Origin: a virus
Length of the DNA stretch: 45,417 bases
IMG/VR virus record: IMGVR_UViG_3300042876_000278
Location: 1-45,417 of that record
Strand: one strand, 5' to 3'
Part shown: positions 28,816-36,714 of the stretch, in pieces
Numbering within the stretch: position 1 is the first letter of the stretch
Layout of the letters: each line of letters opens with the position of its first letter
Program-made: the position numbers and the translations under genes
The notes under the pieces: model-generated
Database searches by the model: none
Told to the model about the DNA's origin: nothing
What the model saw: the letters and a program-made list of their open reading frames with translations, nothing else

Positions 28816-30651
28816 ATGGAGATAGTAGACGTTACAACCGTTGTCGACGCTTCGTTTGTCGAGTCCCTGAAGAAAATCATCAAGGACCCGGAGAAGGACG
28901 ACTATAAGCATGAGAATTACAAAGAATGTAAGGACCATGCCGAAGAAATGTCCTGGCACGTTTACGGCACCAAGCCGGAGCGACTGCTCAAGCGCACGCG
29001 TCCCCGCGAGGACCCGGCAATTACCACCTACCGGATAGAATCTTACGAACCCATCACGCAGTCGGTTTGCAAGAAAGCCCTTGCCATCGTCCACAAGATT
29101 TTCGACCCTAACCTGTACTCGATTCGCTTTGAACAAAGCAAACAGGCCGAGGAGTTGAAAAAATACACCCTTGAGGACTACCCGCAATTCAACACGATTG
29201 TAAACTACCTGGCCAACTACATCCTCAAAAAGATGGTTGCCGACCCCAACGCAATCATTTTAGTCCAGCCGCTTCGGTATGATATTTTAGGATCGGAACG
29301 CGTCCAACCCATTGCAAGCTGCTACCATTCGCGCGACATATTCATGCGCGGGATGGATTACGTCCTACTGTTCGATAAACTCGTGTCTACCGAAAAAGGC
29401 GCGAAACGGTGGTATTTCACCTATGCCGACACCGTAGGGATTTATCATTTTTTCGTTGAACTCTCGGCAGATGGCAGGGATTACCTTTTTACGACCCTTG
29501 CCTCCTACGTTCACAACTTCGGAGAACTGCCAGTATGGTCTCTGACCGGTGACTATTCAGATAGCAAAATCGGCTGTTACCAGTCGTATTTCTACGCGGC
29601 AGTGCCTTTCTGGAACGAGGCTATCAACGATCATTCCGACGTTACCGGGGCCTACCGGATGCACATGTGGCCCCAAAAGTGGGAGGTTGCCGACGAGTGC
29701 GAATACGTGGAGCGGACCGAGGGAGGCAACTACCCCTGCAACGGTGGGTATATTTTCAACGGTCAGGATAAATACAAATGCCCTGGATGCAATGGAAGTG
29801 GCTATAAGACCGCGAAAAGCCCGTATGAAAGCCACCTGGTCAATCGCGACAAGTTCCTGAACGCTGAGGGCGGAGCCGGTAACATTCAGCCGCCTTTTGG
29901 CTATGTGACCGTGCCGGTAGAGGCCACCAAGATGCTCGAAGATAAGGCCGACAAGAACCTGATGAAGGGGCTCGAAGCCCTTTCGATGGACGTAGTTAAC
30001 GAGATCGGCCTGAACCAGTCCGGCAAGGCAAAGGAGATGGACCGCACGGAGCTGAACGATTTCCTGAAGCGGATTTCCTCGGTCATGTTCGACACCCACA
30101 TGACCAATATTTACTACTTCTTCACCCGGTACATGTTCGGTGTTTCCGACCCGGAGAAGGTAGAGACCATCCAACCGGAGATTTCCAAGCCTACGCAGTT
30201 CGACGTTTATTCGTCCACCGAGTTGACCGAACAGTTCGCCAAATCTAAGGAGGCAAAACTCAATCCGTCTTACCTGGCCGTTAAGCAGGTGGAGATTCAA
30301 AACAAGGAATTTTCAACGCATCCCCAGCTTTTGGCGCGGCTCAACCTTGAAATTTCCCTCGATCCACTGGCCGAGGTTTCAACGGATGAAATTTCCCTCA
30401 TGCTCACCAATGGAACCATCGAGCAAACGACGGCCATAATTCACGACAATATCAGGCTTTTTGTGGCGCAAGCCATCGAAGAAAACAAAGGCTTTGAGGA
30501 GTTGGAGCGCATGAAGCAGTGGGAAATTTTGAAAGAATACGCCGAGGAAGTTATCGAGGCCAACAAGGTCAAGATCGATGAGTCAATGATTGAGCCGAAA
30601 GACACCGGGGAAGAAGAACCTAAAGAGCCAGAAGAAGTAAACCAGGAGTAA
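28816..30651 (+). CDS. Portal protein
   Basis: 611 residues, the usual portal length. Sequence includes YRIESYEPITQSVCKKALAI, TIVNYLANYILKKMVADPNA, HNFGELPVWSLTGDYSDS and IGLNQSGKAKEMDRTELNDF, a helix-rich pattern of dodecameric portals that end with an acidic tail (PKDTGEEEPKEPEEVNQE). At about 305-332, YPCNGGYIFNGQDKYKCPGC then NGSG is a Cys-rich knuckle typical of Bacteroidetes phage portals. It forms the DNA entry ring at the capsid vertex, working with terminase. Positioned before the fibre-like and MuF genes, it fits the head module. Confidence 0.75.
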   Translation: MEIVDVTTVVDASFVESLKKIIKDPEKDDYKHENYKECKDHAEEMSWHVYGTKPERLLKRTRPREDPAITTYRIESYEPITQSVCKKALAIVHKIFDPNLYSIRFEQSKQAEELKKYTLEDYPQFNTIVNYLANYILKKMVADPNAIILVQPLRYDILGSERVQPIASCYHSRDIFMRGMDYVLLFDKLVSTEKGAKRWYFTYADTVGIYHFFVELSADGRDYLFTTLASYVHNFGELPVWSLTGDYSDSKIGCYQSYFYAAVPFWNEAINDHSDVTGAYRMHMWPQKWEVADECEYVERTEGGNYPCNGGYIFNGQDKYKCPGCNGSGYKTAKSPYESHLVNRDKFLNAEGGAGNIQPPFGYVTVPVEATKMLEDKADKNLMKGLEALSMDVVNEIGLNQSGKAKEMDRTELNDFLKRISSVMFDTHMTNIYYFFTRYMFGVSDPEKVETIQPEISKPTQFDVYSSTELTEQFAKSKEAKLNPSYLAVKQVEIQNKEFSTHPQLLARLNLEISLDPLAEVSTDEISLMLTNGTIEQTTAIIHDNIRLFVAQAIEENKGFEELERMKQWEILKEYAEEVIEANKVKIDESMIEPKDTGEEEPKEPEEVNQE

Positions 30652-30652
30652 G

Positions 30653-31819
30653 ATGGCCGATACCAAAATATCGGCGATGGCCGCAGCAACTAGCCTGAAC
30701 ACTGCCAAATTCCCGGTAGTTGAATCTGGCACCAATAAGACAGGAGAAATATCTTCGGACACCACACTTGCTGATAATTCAGATGCAAAAGTTCCTACCC
30801 AAAAAGCAGTTAAGGCATACGCGGATACAAAGGCCGGACTTTCACACGGTCACGCTATTGGAGACATCACAAATCTTCAGACGGCACTTGATGGAAAAGC
30901 AGCCGCACTTGGTTCAGATGACAACTATGTAACTGACGCGGAGAAGGTTAAACTCTCTAATCTTTCGGGGACTAATACGGGGGATCAGGATTTAAGCGGG
31001 TACGCTTTAACCTCACATAATCACGCGGGTGTATATCAGCCAGCAGATACACAGCTTACTTCTTTGGCTGGCCTTTCTTATGCAGGGAATGCCCAAAAGG
31101 TAGTAAGGGTAAACGCCGGAGAGACTGACTTTGAACTAGCAACACTTGCGGGTGGTGGTGATGTGGTGGGTAATGATACTTCGGTATCTGTTCAAAATAT
31201 AGTAGCCTATGCCCATGTAGGAGGAAAGCAGATAACTGAATTAACGGGTACGGCGGGGGATATGCTGATTTATGACGGTGGCCTGTCCTCATGGGTAAAA
31301 CTAGCTAAAGGTGCAATAGGTCAGGTTCTTCAAATGGACTCATCGGCGGCTTCCCCTGCGTGGACCTATGGGGGTTTAATTCATTCGTCCAAGAGTACAG
31401 GGGTAACTACTACCGGAGCCAACACTACCCCGGTGAGCGTTTCGGGTGCTGTTTTTACATACGCGGCCAACGCTGTTTATAAGATTTGGGTCATGGGTCG
31501 CCTTAATTCTGCGGCGGCTACTACGGGTATGGGTTTGCAGTTTGACCTATCTAGTGCGGTGACGGCGATAGACGTACAATTCTATCATACTCTTGCGGCT
31601 ACTGGAACACTTAGCGGGGGTAACTCTATTGCAGATGACGCATCCGCAGGGGTCTCTTCCGGTGTACCTGCTGGCCCCCTTGACGTACCTGTAACGGGTG
31701 AGGGTCTTTTGGTGACGGGAGCAAATACAGGGACTTGTCAGTTAAGACTTAGGAGTGAGACAACTGCGGTAACGGAACTTTTAGCAGGCACGGTAATGTG
31801 CGTTTGGAGGGTAGCATGA
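30653..31819 (+). CDS. Fibre-like protein (head fibre or tail fibre), 388 aa
   Basis: Ala/Gly/Ser/Thr-rich, beta-repeat protein with collagen-fibre-like pieces: TNLQTALDGKAAALGSDDNY, LSGTNTGDQDLSGYALTSHN and TSLAGLSYAGNAQKVVRVNA, as in phage fibre shafts. Residues about 35-60 (SSDTTLADNSDAKVPTQKAV then KAYAD) repeat in the tail spike at 40722. The C-terminus is a globular beta domain ending CVWRVA, likely a knob. It is encoded between portal and MuF, so a head fibre is more likely than a tail fibre. No cleavage motif seen. Confidence 0.6.
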   Translation: MADTKISAMAAATSLNTAKFPVVESGTNKTGEISSDTTLADNSDAKVPTQKAVKAYADTKAGLSHGHAIGDITNLQTALDGKAAALGSDDNYVTDAEKVKLSNLSGTNTGDQDLSGYALTSHNHAGVYQPADTQLTSLAGLSYAGNAQKVVRVNAGETDFELATLAGGGDVVGNDTSVSVQNIVAYAHVGGKQITELTGTAGDMLIYDGGLSSWVKLAKGAIGQVLQMDSSAASPAWTYGGLIHSSKSTGVTTTGANTTPVSVSGAVFTYAANAVYKIWVMGRLNSAAATTGMGLQFDLSSAVTAIDVQFYHTLAATGTLSGGNSIADDASAGVSSGVPAGPLDVPVTGEGLLVTGANTGTCQLRLRSETTAVTELLAGTVMCVWRVA

Positions 31820-31971
31820 AAATTCTACTTGAAAACGGAACAGATTATTTTCTTCTTGAGGATTCAAGCGGAGTAATACTTACAGAAACCGTTACCATTG
31901 TAAAAACCGTAAGACCTCGTCCTGTTTCAAGAAAGAAAAAACTAGGAGGCTGGGCATTTCATAAGCGATGA
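31816..31971 (+). CDS. Small basic protein in the head module, 51 aa
   Basis: MKILLENGTDYFLLEDSSGV then ILTETVTIVKTVRPRPVSRK and KKLGGWAFHKR. Two beta strands and a basic C-terminal tail. Starts in an ATGA overlap and its stop overlaps the MuF start. Similar short genes downstream of fibre genes in Bacteroidetes phages are of unknown function. Confidence 0.6.
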   Translation: MKILLENGTDYFLLEDSSGVILTETVTIVKTVRPRPVSRKKKLGGWAFHKR

Positions 31972-33428
31972 CCCCGGATAAACTATCCATAAAGATTGAT
32001 GAAATTGTTTCATCCTTTGAATCCCGCTTTGCCAATCAGGTAGGCAAGACGCAAGGGGCCGTTTTTGACAAAATCCAGGTACTCCTCAACCGGCTCGAAC
32101 TCAACGCAGACGGGACCATCAAACAGAACCAAGCCAACCGGAAAATACTGGCAAGGGCTGACGAGGCCCTGGAACGCGCTTTAAAGCAGTCCGGCTACTA
32201 TGCCTCCCTGGATGCCACTGCCTCGTCGATCGGGGCCCTGACGGGCGCAAACTCGGCCTATTTCAAGACTTTGGTGGATGGTTTCAAACCCTCCGCCCAG
32301 TACATCAAAACCCTGCAAAGCCAAACGATCACCCAGTTGGAGGACATGCTGGCCAATGACGGACTGGAAACGGTCCTAAAGGCCCCCATCCGGAACATCC
32401 TGAATCAAAACATCAATACCGGAGCGTCATACAATGACCTTTTGAAGCAGCTTCGGACATTCATCACCGGCAATGAGGACGTAGAGGGGAAACTCATGCG
32501 GTACTCCAAGCAGATTACCACCGATTCGCTGTTCAATTACAGTCGGGCGTTTCAGGAGTCGGTTTCACAAAAGACCGGCCTTGAGTGGGTGCAATACGTC
32601 GGTGGGGCCGTGAAGGATTCGCGGAACTTCTGCCTTTCCAGGATGGGTGGCTACTACAAAAAGGAAGACGTTGAGAAGTGGGCAAAACAGAACTGGGCCG
32701 GGAAACGCGAAGGGACAACGGCCAGCACGATTTTCATCTATGCGGGCGGCTACAATTGCCGGCACCAAATCATTTACGTTAGCGAGGCGGCGGTGCCCAA
32801 GGTAAACAAGCAATCCAAGGAACTCATCGCCAGGGCAAAAACCGTAGGCCAGGAATTGCAGGACATGGGGGAGAAGGTGGCCAAGAAATACAACGCTGAA
32901 ATTACCCCGCTCAATCACAAGGGCTACGAGTCAATGGTAAGAAAAGCAAACGACGAATTGAAAGGCAATGTCTTTCGCGTGAAAGATGCGGTACGAAATA
33001 CCATTGTAACGGATGCCGAGAATATCAAGGACGTTGCAAATGACGTGGGAAAATTTGGCGTCAAGGGCCTAAAGGTTCAAAACTACGATTCGGGATATCG
33101 TGGCTACATCACCAATCCGAGGCTATCAAATGGGGTTATTGGCGAAATACAGGTAAACACCCATGAAATGATTTTCGCCAAAGAGGAACCGACCATTGCC
33201 AAGATGATTATCGGTGAGGATAAATGGAACGAGATTGCAAAAAAAACCGGCCTGCCCGGTGGACTTGGTCACAAGTACTACGAGCAAGACCGGAAAATTA
33301 TTATCGATCCGGAAAAACCTGATCCAATCAACGACCAGATCAACCTAAAACTAAAGGATGAAATACGGGAGAAGTCGCGGGCCTATTACAGTAAATTCTA
33401 TTACAGCTATCCGAAGTCTTGGCCTTAG
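31968..33428 (+). CDS. MuF-type minor head protein with C-terminal RelA/SpoT-like domain
   Basis: N-terminal 1-280: MuF/SPP1 gp7-like helical region, ending with DSRNFCLSRMGGYYKKEDVE (about 216-235) and YAGGYNCRHQIIYV (257-270), the Cys/His block of the family. C-terminal 305-450 resembles a RelA/SpoT nucleotidyltransferase core: VKDAVRNTIVTDAENIKDVA, then GYRGYITNPRLSNGVIGEIQ (375-394) with the diagnostic G-Y-R-G and E-I-Q strands, THEMIFAKEE and GHKYYEQDR. Phage MuF proteins with C-terminal toxin domains are known; here the toxin part would be of the ppGpp/pppApp-synthetase or tRNA-pyrophosphorylating type. The stop overlaps the convergent next gene. Confidence 0.7.
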   Translation: MTPDKLSIKIDEIVSSFESRFANQVGKTQGAVFDKIQVLLNRLELNADGTIKQNQANRKILARADEALERALKQSGYYASLDATASSIGALTGANSAYFKTLVDGFKPSAQYIKTLQSQTITQLEDMLANDGLETVLKAPIRNILNQNINTGASYNDLLKQLRTFITGNEDVEGKLMRYSKQITTDSLFNYSRAFQESVSQKTGLEWVQYVGGAVKDSRNFCLSRMGGYYKKEDVEKWAKQNWAGKREGTTASTIFIYAGGYNCRHQIIYVSEAAVPKVNKQSKELIARAKTVGQELQDMGEKVAKKYNAEITPLNHKGYESMVRKANDELKGNVFRVKDAVRNTIVTDAENIKDVANDVGKFGVKGLKVQNYDSGYRGYITNPRLSNGVIGEIQVNTHEMIFAKEEPTIAKMIIGEDKWNEIAKKTGLPGGLGHKYYEQDRKIIIDPEKPDPINDQINLKLKDEIREKSRAYYSKFYYSYPKSWP

Positions 33429-33652
33429 AAGTTGTTGAACTCCTCTTCGGTGATTTCGTGGCCGCACTGGATGGCGTTATATGCCGACTCCTCGCTGGTC
33501 AAAATCTGAAAGGGGGTTTCTCCGGGGAACTTCTTCATCGTGTACTTCCCCCGAATCATGTAGGCCGCGTCGGTGTCGCAGATGTCATTCAGATACACTA
33601 CTTCGCCCTTGGCTATCCTGGCCCACAGTTCCGATGATGTTATTTTTTTCAT
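33425..33652 (-). CDS. Small protein convergent to MuF-RelA, candidate immunity protein, 75 aa
   Basis: MKKITSSELWARIAKGEVVY then LNDICDTDAAYMIRGKYTMK, GETPFQILTSEESAYNAIQC and GHEITEEEFNNF. Acidic, compact alpha/beta protein; no family recognised. Its stop (33425-33427) and that of the toxin-like MuF gene (33426-33428) overlap tail to tail. Antitoxins and immunity proteins can lie next to their toxin, so this gene is a plausible but unproven partner. It is the last gene of the minus-strand module. Confidence 0.55.
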   Translation of the reverse strand: MKKITSSELWARIAKGEVVYLNDICDTDAAYMIRGKYTMKKFPGETPFQILTSEESAYNAIQCGHEITEEEFNNF

Positions 33653-33779
33653 AGTCCTCTACAAATTTAAGTAATACCGTCTCGATTAAGTTCGTTGCGG
33701 TGCGGTTTTCTTTACTGGCAATGTACCTGACCTTAGCGATCAGGGATTCATTGAGCCTCATGGTGTGCATTTTTCTCAT
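33585..33779 (-). CDS. Ribbon-helix-helix DNA-binding protein, 64 aa
   Basis: Start at the ATG at 33779 (MRKMHTMRLNESLIAKVRYI). HTMRLNESLIAKVRYIASKE followed by NRTATNLIETVLLKFVEDYE is a textbook RHH: beta strand, helix, turn, helix. The C-terminal 20 residues overlap the next gene in another frame. Likely represses its own operon at the inverted repeat in the module's promoter spacer. Confidence 0.65.
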   Translation of the reverse strand: MRKMHTMRLNESLIAKVRYIASKENRTATNLIETVLLKFVEDYEKNNIIGTVGQDSQGRSSVSE

Positions 33780-34564
33780 GGCTGGGCGATTAGGTTCTTT
33801 GCCGTTTGAATGTTCCAGGGTTTGAGGTACGCCATCCACGCGCCTACTGAGGGTGCCCACCGGAAACCGTTCCGCTTCAACTGTGTGCGCTTCTCTTCGC
33901 TCGGCTTGCCGGGGAAGAACAATTGCACCCGGTTATCCTCCGGAGACACGACCAGCCGCACCCCGTTAACCTCTTCCTCACTGTGGGGGATAGATTCAAC
34001 CTTCTTGAGTTGGGCGATCCTCTGGGCGATCCGCTTCATGTTGGCGTTGTTGTTGGTCAGTTCATAGCGCGGGATTCCGGGGCCGCTAAAGGTTTCCGTT
34101 GACAGGAATTTTTGCGCCACCACTTCGCTCACCCCAAGGATGACCATTTTTTCAACTTTTTGATTGTCGGAGAGTTTTTTGGACTTGACGATCTTGTTCA
34201 CCGCCTTGAAAAGTTCCTGTTTCTTGGTCAGCTTTTCAAGTTTGGCCTGCAACAGTTCCAGGGCGTTAGGATTGTCCGAACTGATCGCCGTGTTGGATTC
34301 CATCGCTTCGGCCTTTTCGGCATAGTAGGCTGCCTTTTTATCGGCTTCGATACTGGCCCTCATGGCGTTGTCAATGCGCTCAATATCGCGGCGGTGCCGC
34401 TTCTCACTGTGGTGACCCACAAGGATTGGCTGGCCCATCGGGATCATACTACCGATTGCGGTAGCGCGTGTGAACGATGCTTTTGACAGGTCGGCGTTTT
34501 TCGCGGCCAGGCGTTCATAGGCTTCTTTCCGTGCCTCGCGTTTTTCTTCAAAGTTGCTTTTCAT
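33776..34564 (-). CDS. DUF3560-like protein, 262 aa
   Basis: Residues 1-80: EARKEAYERLAAKNADLSKA then SMIPMGQPILVGHHSEKRHR and RDIERIDNAMR match the DUF3560 core. A charged helical middle follows. The C-terminal part (VRLVVSPEDNRVQLFFPGKP then KRNGFRWAPSVGAWMAYLKP) is a separate beta domain seen in plasmid and phage proteins of this type. The family is abundant on plasmids and mobile elements; its role is not established. Overlaps the RHH gene by 4 bases. Confidence 0.7.
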   Translation of the reverse strand: MKSNFEEKREARKEAYERLAAKNADLSKASFTRATAIGSMIPMGQPILVGHHSEKRHRRDIERIDNAMRASIEADKKAAYYAEKAEAMESNTAISSDNPNALELLQAKLEKLTKKQELFKAVNKIVKSKKLSDNQKVEKMVILGVSEVVAQKFLSTETFSGPGIPRYELTNNNANMKRIAQRIAQLKKVESIPHSEEEVNGVRLVVSPEDNRVQLFFPGKPSEEKRTQLKRNGFRWAPSVGAWMAYLKPWNIQTAKNLIAQP

Positions 34565-34574
34565 GGTTCTGGGA

Positions 34575-35126
34575 TTATGCGTAGTGAGATTGATATTTTG
34601 GTTTTCCTTCGTACTTGCTGATCCATCCGTGACGGCTCTTTATGTAAACCTTGCCATTCGACAACACCTGCAAGGTCTTGGTCACTGCCTCACCGATGAA
34701 GTTGTCAACGTCAGGGGCTACAAACTCGGACATCGAAGAGTAGCCGGGTTGGTGACTGGCTATCTGGCCAATCTCACGGATTTTCACCGACTTGGGGCCG
34801 ACGGCCACTACCTGGTAAAAGTCGATGTTCGTTTGTTCCCATCCCCAAGAGTCATACAACACGTCGCCGACTTTGAAGGGGTTGACCATGTTTTTCCTGG
34901 CTTCGGCCTTGGCTTTCTTCCGGTTTTCGCTCCGTGCCTCGATGTGGGCCTGCATCGCGTAGAAGTTGTCGATGTAGGTCTGGCGCGCTTGGGCGGTTTT
35001 AAACCGGTAGTTGAACTCGACGGTCTCGTTAAACCGGCCTTTCGGAGTCATGCGGAACATGATTGCGAAGTACTGGACTTGGCCCATCACCTCTTTTTCG
35101 CTGGTTTGTAATCTGAATTTGTTCAT
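34575..35126 (-). CDS. Plasmid-type hypothetical protein, 183 aa, first gene of the module
   Basis: Contains a helical, basic first half (QARQTYIDNFYAMQAHIEAR, then NRKKAKAEARKNM) and a beta second half with FKVGDVLYDSWGWEQTNIDF then YQVVAVGPKSVKIREIG. This 'GD.ly.sWGyeQtni.fYqV' segment is shared by hypothetical proteins on plasmids and phages. It is directly downstream of a near-consensus promoter. Function unknown; with DUF3560 it marks the module as mobile-element cargo. Confidence 0.6.
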   Translation of the reverse strand: MNKFRLQTSEKEVMGQVQYFAIMFRMTPKGRFNETVEFNYRFKTAQARQTYIDNFYAMQAHIEARSENRKKAKAEARKNMVNPFKVGDVLYDSWGWEQTNIDFYQVVAVGPKSVKIREIGQIASHQPGYSSMSEFVAPDVDNFIGEAVTKTLQVLSNGKVYIKSRHGWISKYEGKPKYQSHYA

Positions 35127-35264
35127 AAAATTGGGTTTTTATTGCTCCCAGTTCGCCATCGAAGGCCACGCCTAAAGCGGAAGGGATTTCCGACCCGGAT
35201 GCCAGCCAGGTCATTGTCACGAGGCAGTTCTGGGAGCGTCGCTCAACCCGCTCCTCCCACATAT

Positions 35265-35296
35265 CAAAGATAGTATGTACGTCATACATACGCAAA
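35265..35296 (-). promoter_or_regulatory. Near-consensus Bacteroidetes promoter for the minus-strand module
   Basis: On the minus strand TTTG (35293-35296), 20 bases, TATCTTTG (35265-35272): both boxes exact. The leader to the first ATG (35126) is about 130 bases, long for this genome. The spacer contains an inverted repeat. Confidence 0.75.
35273..35291. promoter_or_regulatory. Operator-like inverted repeat in the module promoter spacer
   Basis: GTATGT (35273-35278) and ACATAC (35286-35291) form a 6-bp inverted repeat around a 7-base centre, located exactly between the -33 and -7 boxes. A dimer or tetramer of the RHH protein encoded in the module is the obvious candidate ligand. Confidence 0.5.
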
Positions 35297-35331
35297 TAAT
35301 TTAGTAATTATTTTATACGATTTTAGCCTGA

Positions 35332-35364
35332 TTTGGCACATTGGCCCAAATTGCCCTAAATTTG
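35332..35364 (+). promoter_or_regulatory. Rightward promoter before scaffold/capsid genes, TTTG-N21-TAAATTTG
   Basis: TTTG (35332-35335) and TAAATTTG (35357-35364) are both exact, 21 bases apart, 24 bases upstream of the ATG at 35388. Divergent from the module promoter, from which its -33 box is separated by about 35 bases. It would restart late transcription after the inverted module. Confidence 0.7.
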
Positions 35365-35387
35365 AAGGAACCAAACACAAAAAATTT

Positions 35388-35816
35388 ATGGCAAATGAAC
35401 TCGTCCAGGTTGAGCTGATCGCCAACCCGGCAGTTAAAAGGACGATGACAATGGCATCGTACAGGAACAACTCCCACAAATGGCGCATTTCAGGCGCAGA
35501 GCAAGTACAAGCCCCACAGGTGCAAAAAAAAAGTGTAGAACCTGCGGCGGCGGTTAACCAAACGGCGGGACTTCCAAACCCCGGAGTAGTGGAAATCAAA
35601 TCCATCTCTACCCAGGGCGGTGAAACAGACTTCATCGGAGACCCCACAACAACGGCCACAGAAGGCGCGGAAAATGTAACCACTACGATTGAGCCCACCG
35701 GGCTGATCGATGGCCTACGCGCCCAATACAAGGCCTCAACGGGCAAAGACGCCGACAAACGATGGGGCGTCAAGAAACTTTCCGAAGAAATCAAAAACCT
35801 TAACACCCCCGCCTAA
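35388..35816 (+). CDS. Head-module protein, 142 aa
   Basis: First gene after the rightward promoter. Strand-forming start (ANELVQVELIANPAVKRTMT), a disordered Ala/Pro/Thr-rich middle, and a C-terminal helical SAP/LEM-like part (LIDGLRAQYKASTGKDADKR then WGVKKLSEEIKNLN). Directly precedes the scaffold-like gene, overlapping by one base. Possible capsid accessory or decoration; not recognised. Confidence 0.55.
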   Translation: MANELVQVELIANPAVKRTMTMASYRNNSHKWRISGAEQVQAPQVQKKSVEPAAAVNQTAGLPNPGVVEIKSISTQGGETDFIGDPTTTATEGAENVTTTIEPTGLIDGLRAQYKASTGKDADKRWGVKKLSEEIKNLNTPA

Positions 35817-36679
35817 TGAAACTCAACGAATGGCTTTTGCCGATTGTCTCCCAGCTTTTCGAGAAGAAAGAAGAAGCTGACCTGTTTGTTTCCGCCTCGG
35901 CCCTCAAAGACATCGACGTTCCGGACGATGTGGCGGCCAGGTTCAATCAAAAGTTCCTCACCAAGGAGCGGGCCTTCACTGACGAGGATATCGTCAAGAA
36001 GTTCAACATCGACGCGCGCGGACGTGTTTTCGATTCCGTTGACCTGAAAATCAAGAAGTTCATCGGCAAACTCTCCGCCGAGGACCAGGCGGCGATCAAC
36101 GCCGAGCCCAACACGTTACTCAAACTCGAACTGCTCGACAAGGCCCTGGACAACCTGGGCAAAAACGACGACGTGAAGAAAATCAACGAGCAGTGGCGCA
36201 AGCGCGAGGAAGACCTACACGAAAAAATTAAAGGTCTTGAGGACGTTGTGAAGGAAAAAGATAATAACTTTGCAAAGCAGGTTAAGGACATCCAGATCGA
36301 CTATGCACTCAAAAACAAGTTGTATGGATTCCAGCTTGCACCGGAATTTGACACCGAGGAACATAAAAACTTCCTAGCCGAAAGCACAATCAACTCACTG
36401 AAAAAGAACTTTTTGGTCGAGTTGGATGAAAAAGACCCATCGATCTTGCATCTACGCAAAAACGTAGACGGGCAGATAACCGAAGTATTTGAGGGCAATA
36501 CGAAAGTAACCCTAGAAGATCACCTCAGAAAGAAATACGAGCCGTACTTGAAAAAGAGTACCGGCGGTAAAGGTGATAATCCTCCTCCCCCTCCTGCTTC
36601 AAAGGTTCCTGCTTCCGCACCTACCGATCGACCTTTAACCCTTCGGGAAAAAATGCTGGCACAGGCCCCACAGAGTTAG
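35816..36679 (+). CDS. Scaffolding-protein-like, 287 aa
   Basis: Long charged helical protein just before the capsid gene: LLKLELLDKALDNLGKNDDV and KINEQWRKREEDLHEKIKGL then EDVVKEKDNNFAKQVKDIQI (about 115-165) form a coiled coil. The C-terminus holds a Gly/Pro-rich linker, then TDRPLTLREKMLAQ, as a capsid-binding tail would. Scaffolds shape the prohead and leave before packaging. Acidic N-terminus. Position and coiled coil support the call. Confidence 0.65.
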   Translation: MKLNEWLLPIVSQLFEKKEEADLFVSASALKDIDVPDDVAARFNQKFLTKERAFTDEDIVKKFNIDARGRVFDSVDLKIKKFIGKLSAEDQAAINAEPNTLLKLELLDKALDNLGKNDDVKKINEQWRKREEDLHEKIKGLEDVVKEKDNNFAKQVKDIQIDYALKNKLYGFQLAPEFDTEEHKNFLAESTINSLKKNFLVELDEKDPSILHLRKNVDGQITEVFEGNTKVTLEDHLRKKYEPYLKKSTGGKGDNPPPPPASKVPASAPTDRPLTLREKMLAQAPQS

Positions 36680-36687
36680 GTTTCGCG

Positions 36688-36714
36688 GGGAGATTTTTTC
36701 AACCACTATCTCCC
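36688..36714 (+). promoter_or_regulatory. Hairpin abutting the capsid start codon
   Basis: GGGAGAT (36688-36694) pairs perfectly with ATCTCCC (36708-36714) over a 13-base loop; the stem ends at the base before the ATG at 36715. It could affect translation initiation or protect the capsid mRNA. Confidence 0.5.

Noticed and set aside
29557-30300. Minus-strand frame of 247 codons opposite portal
   Set aside because: Same reason: mirrors the codon positions of the portal gene, and no start context or neighbours fit.
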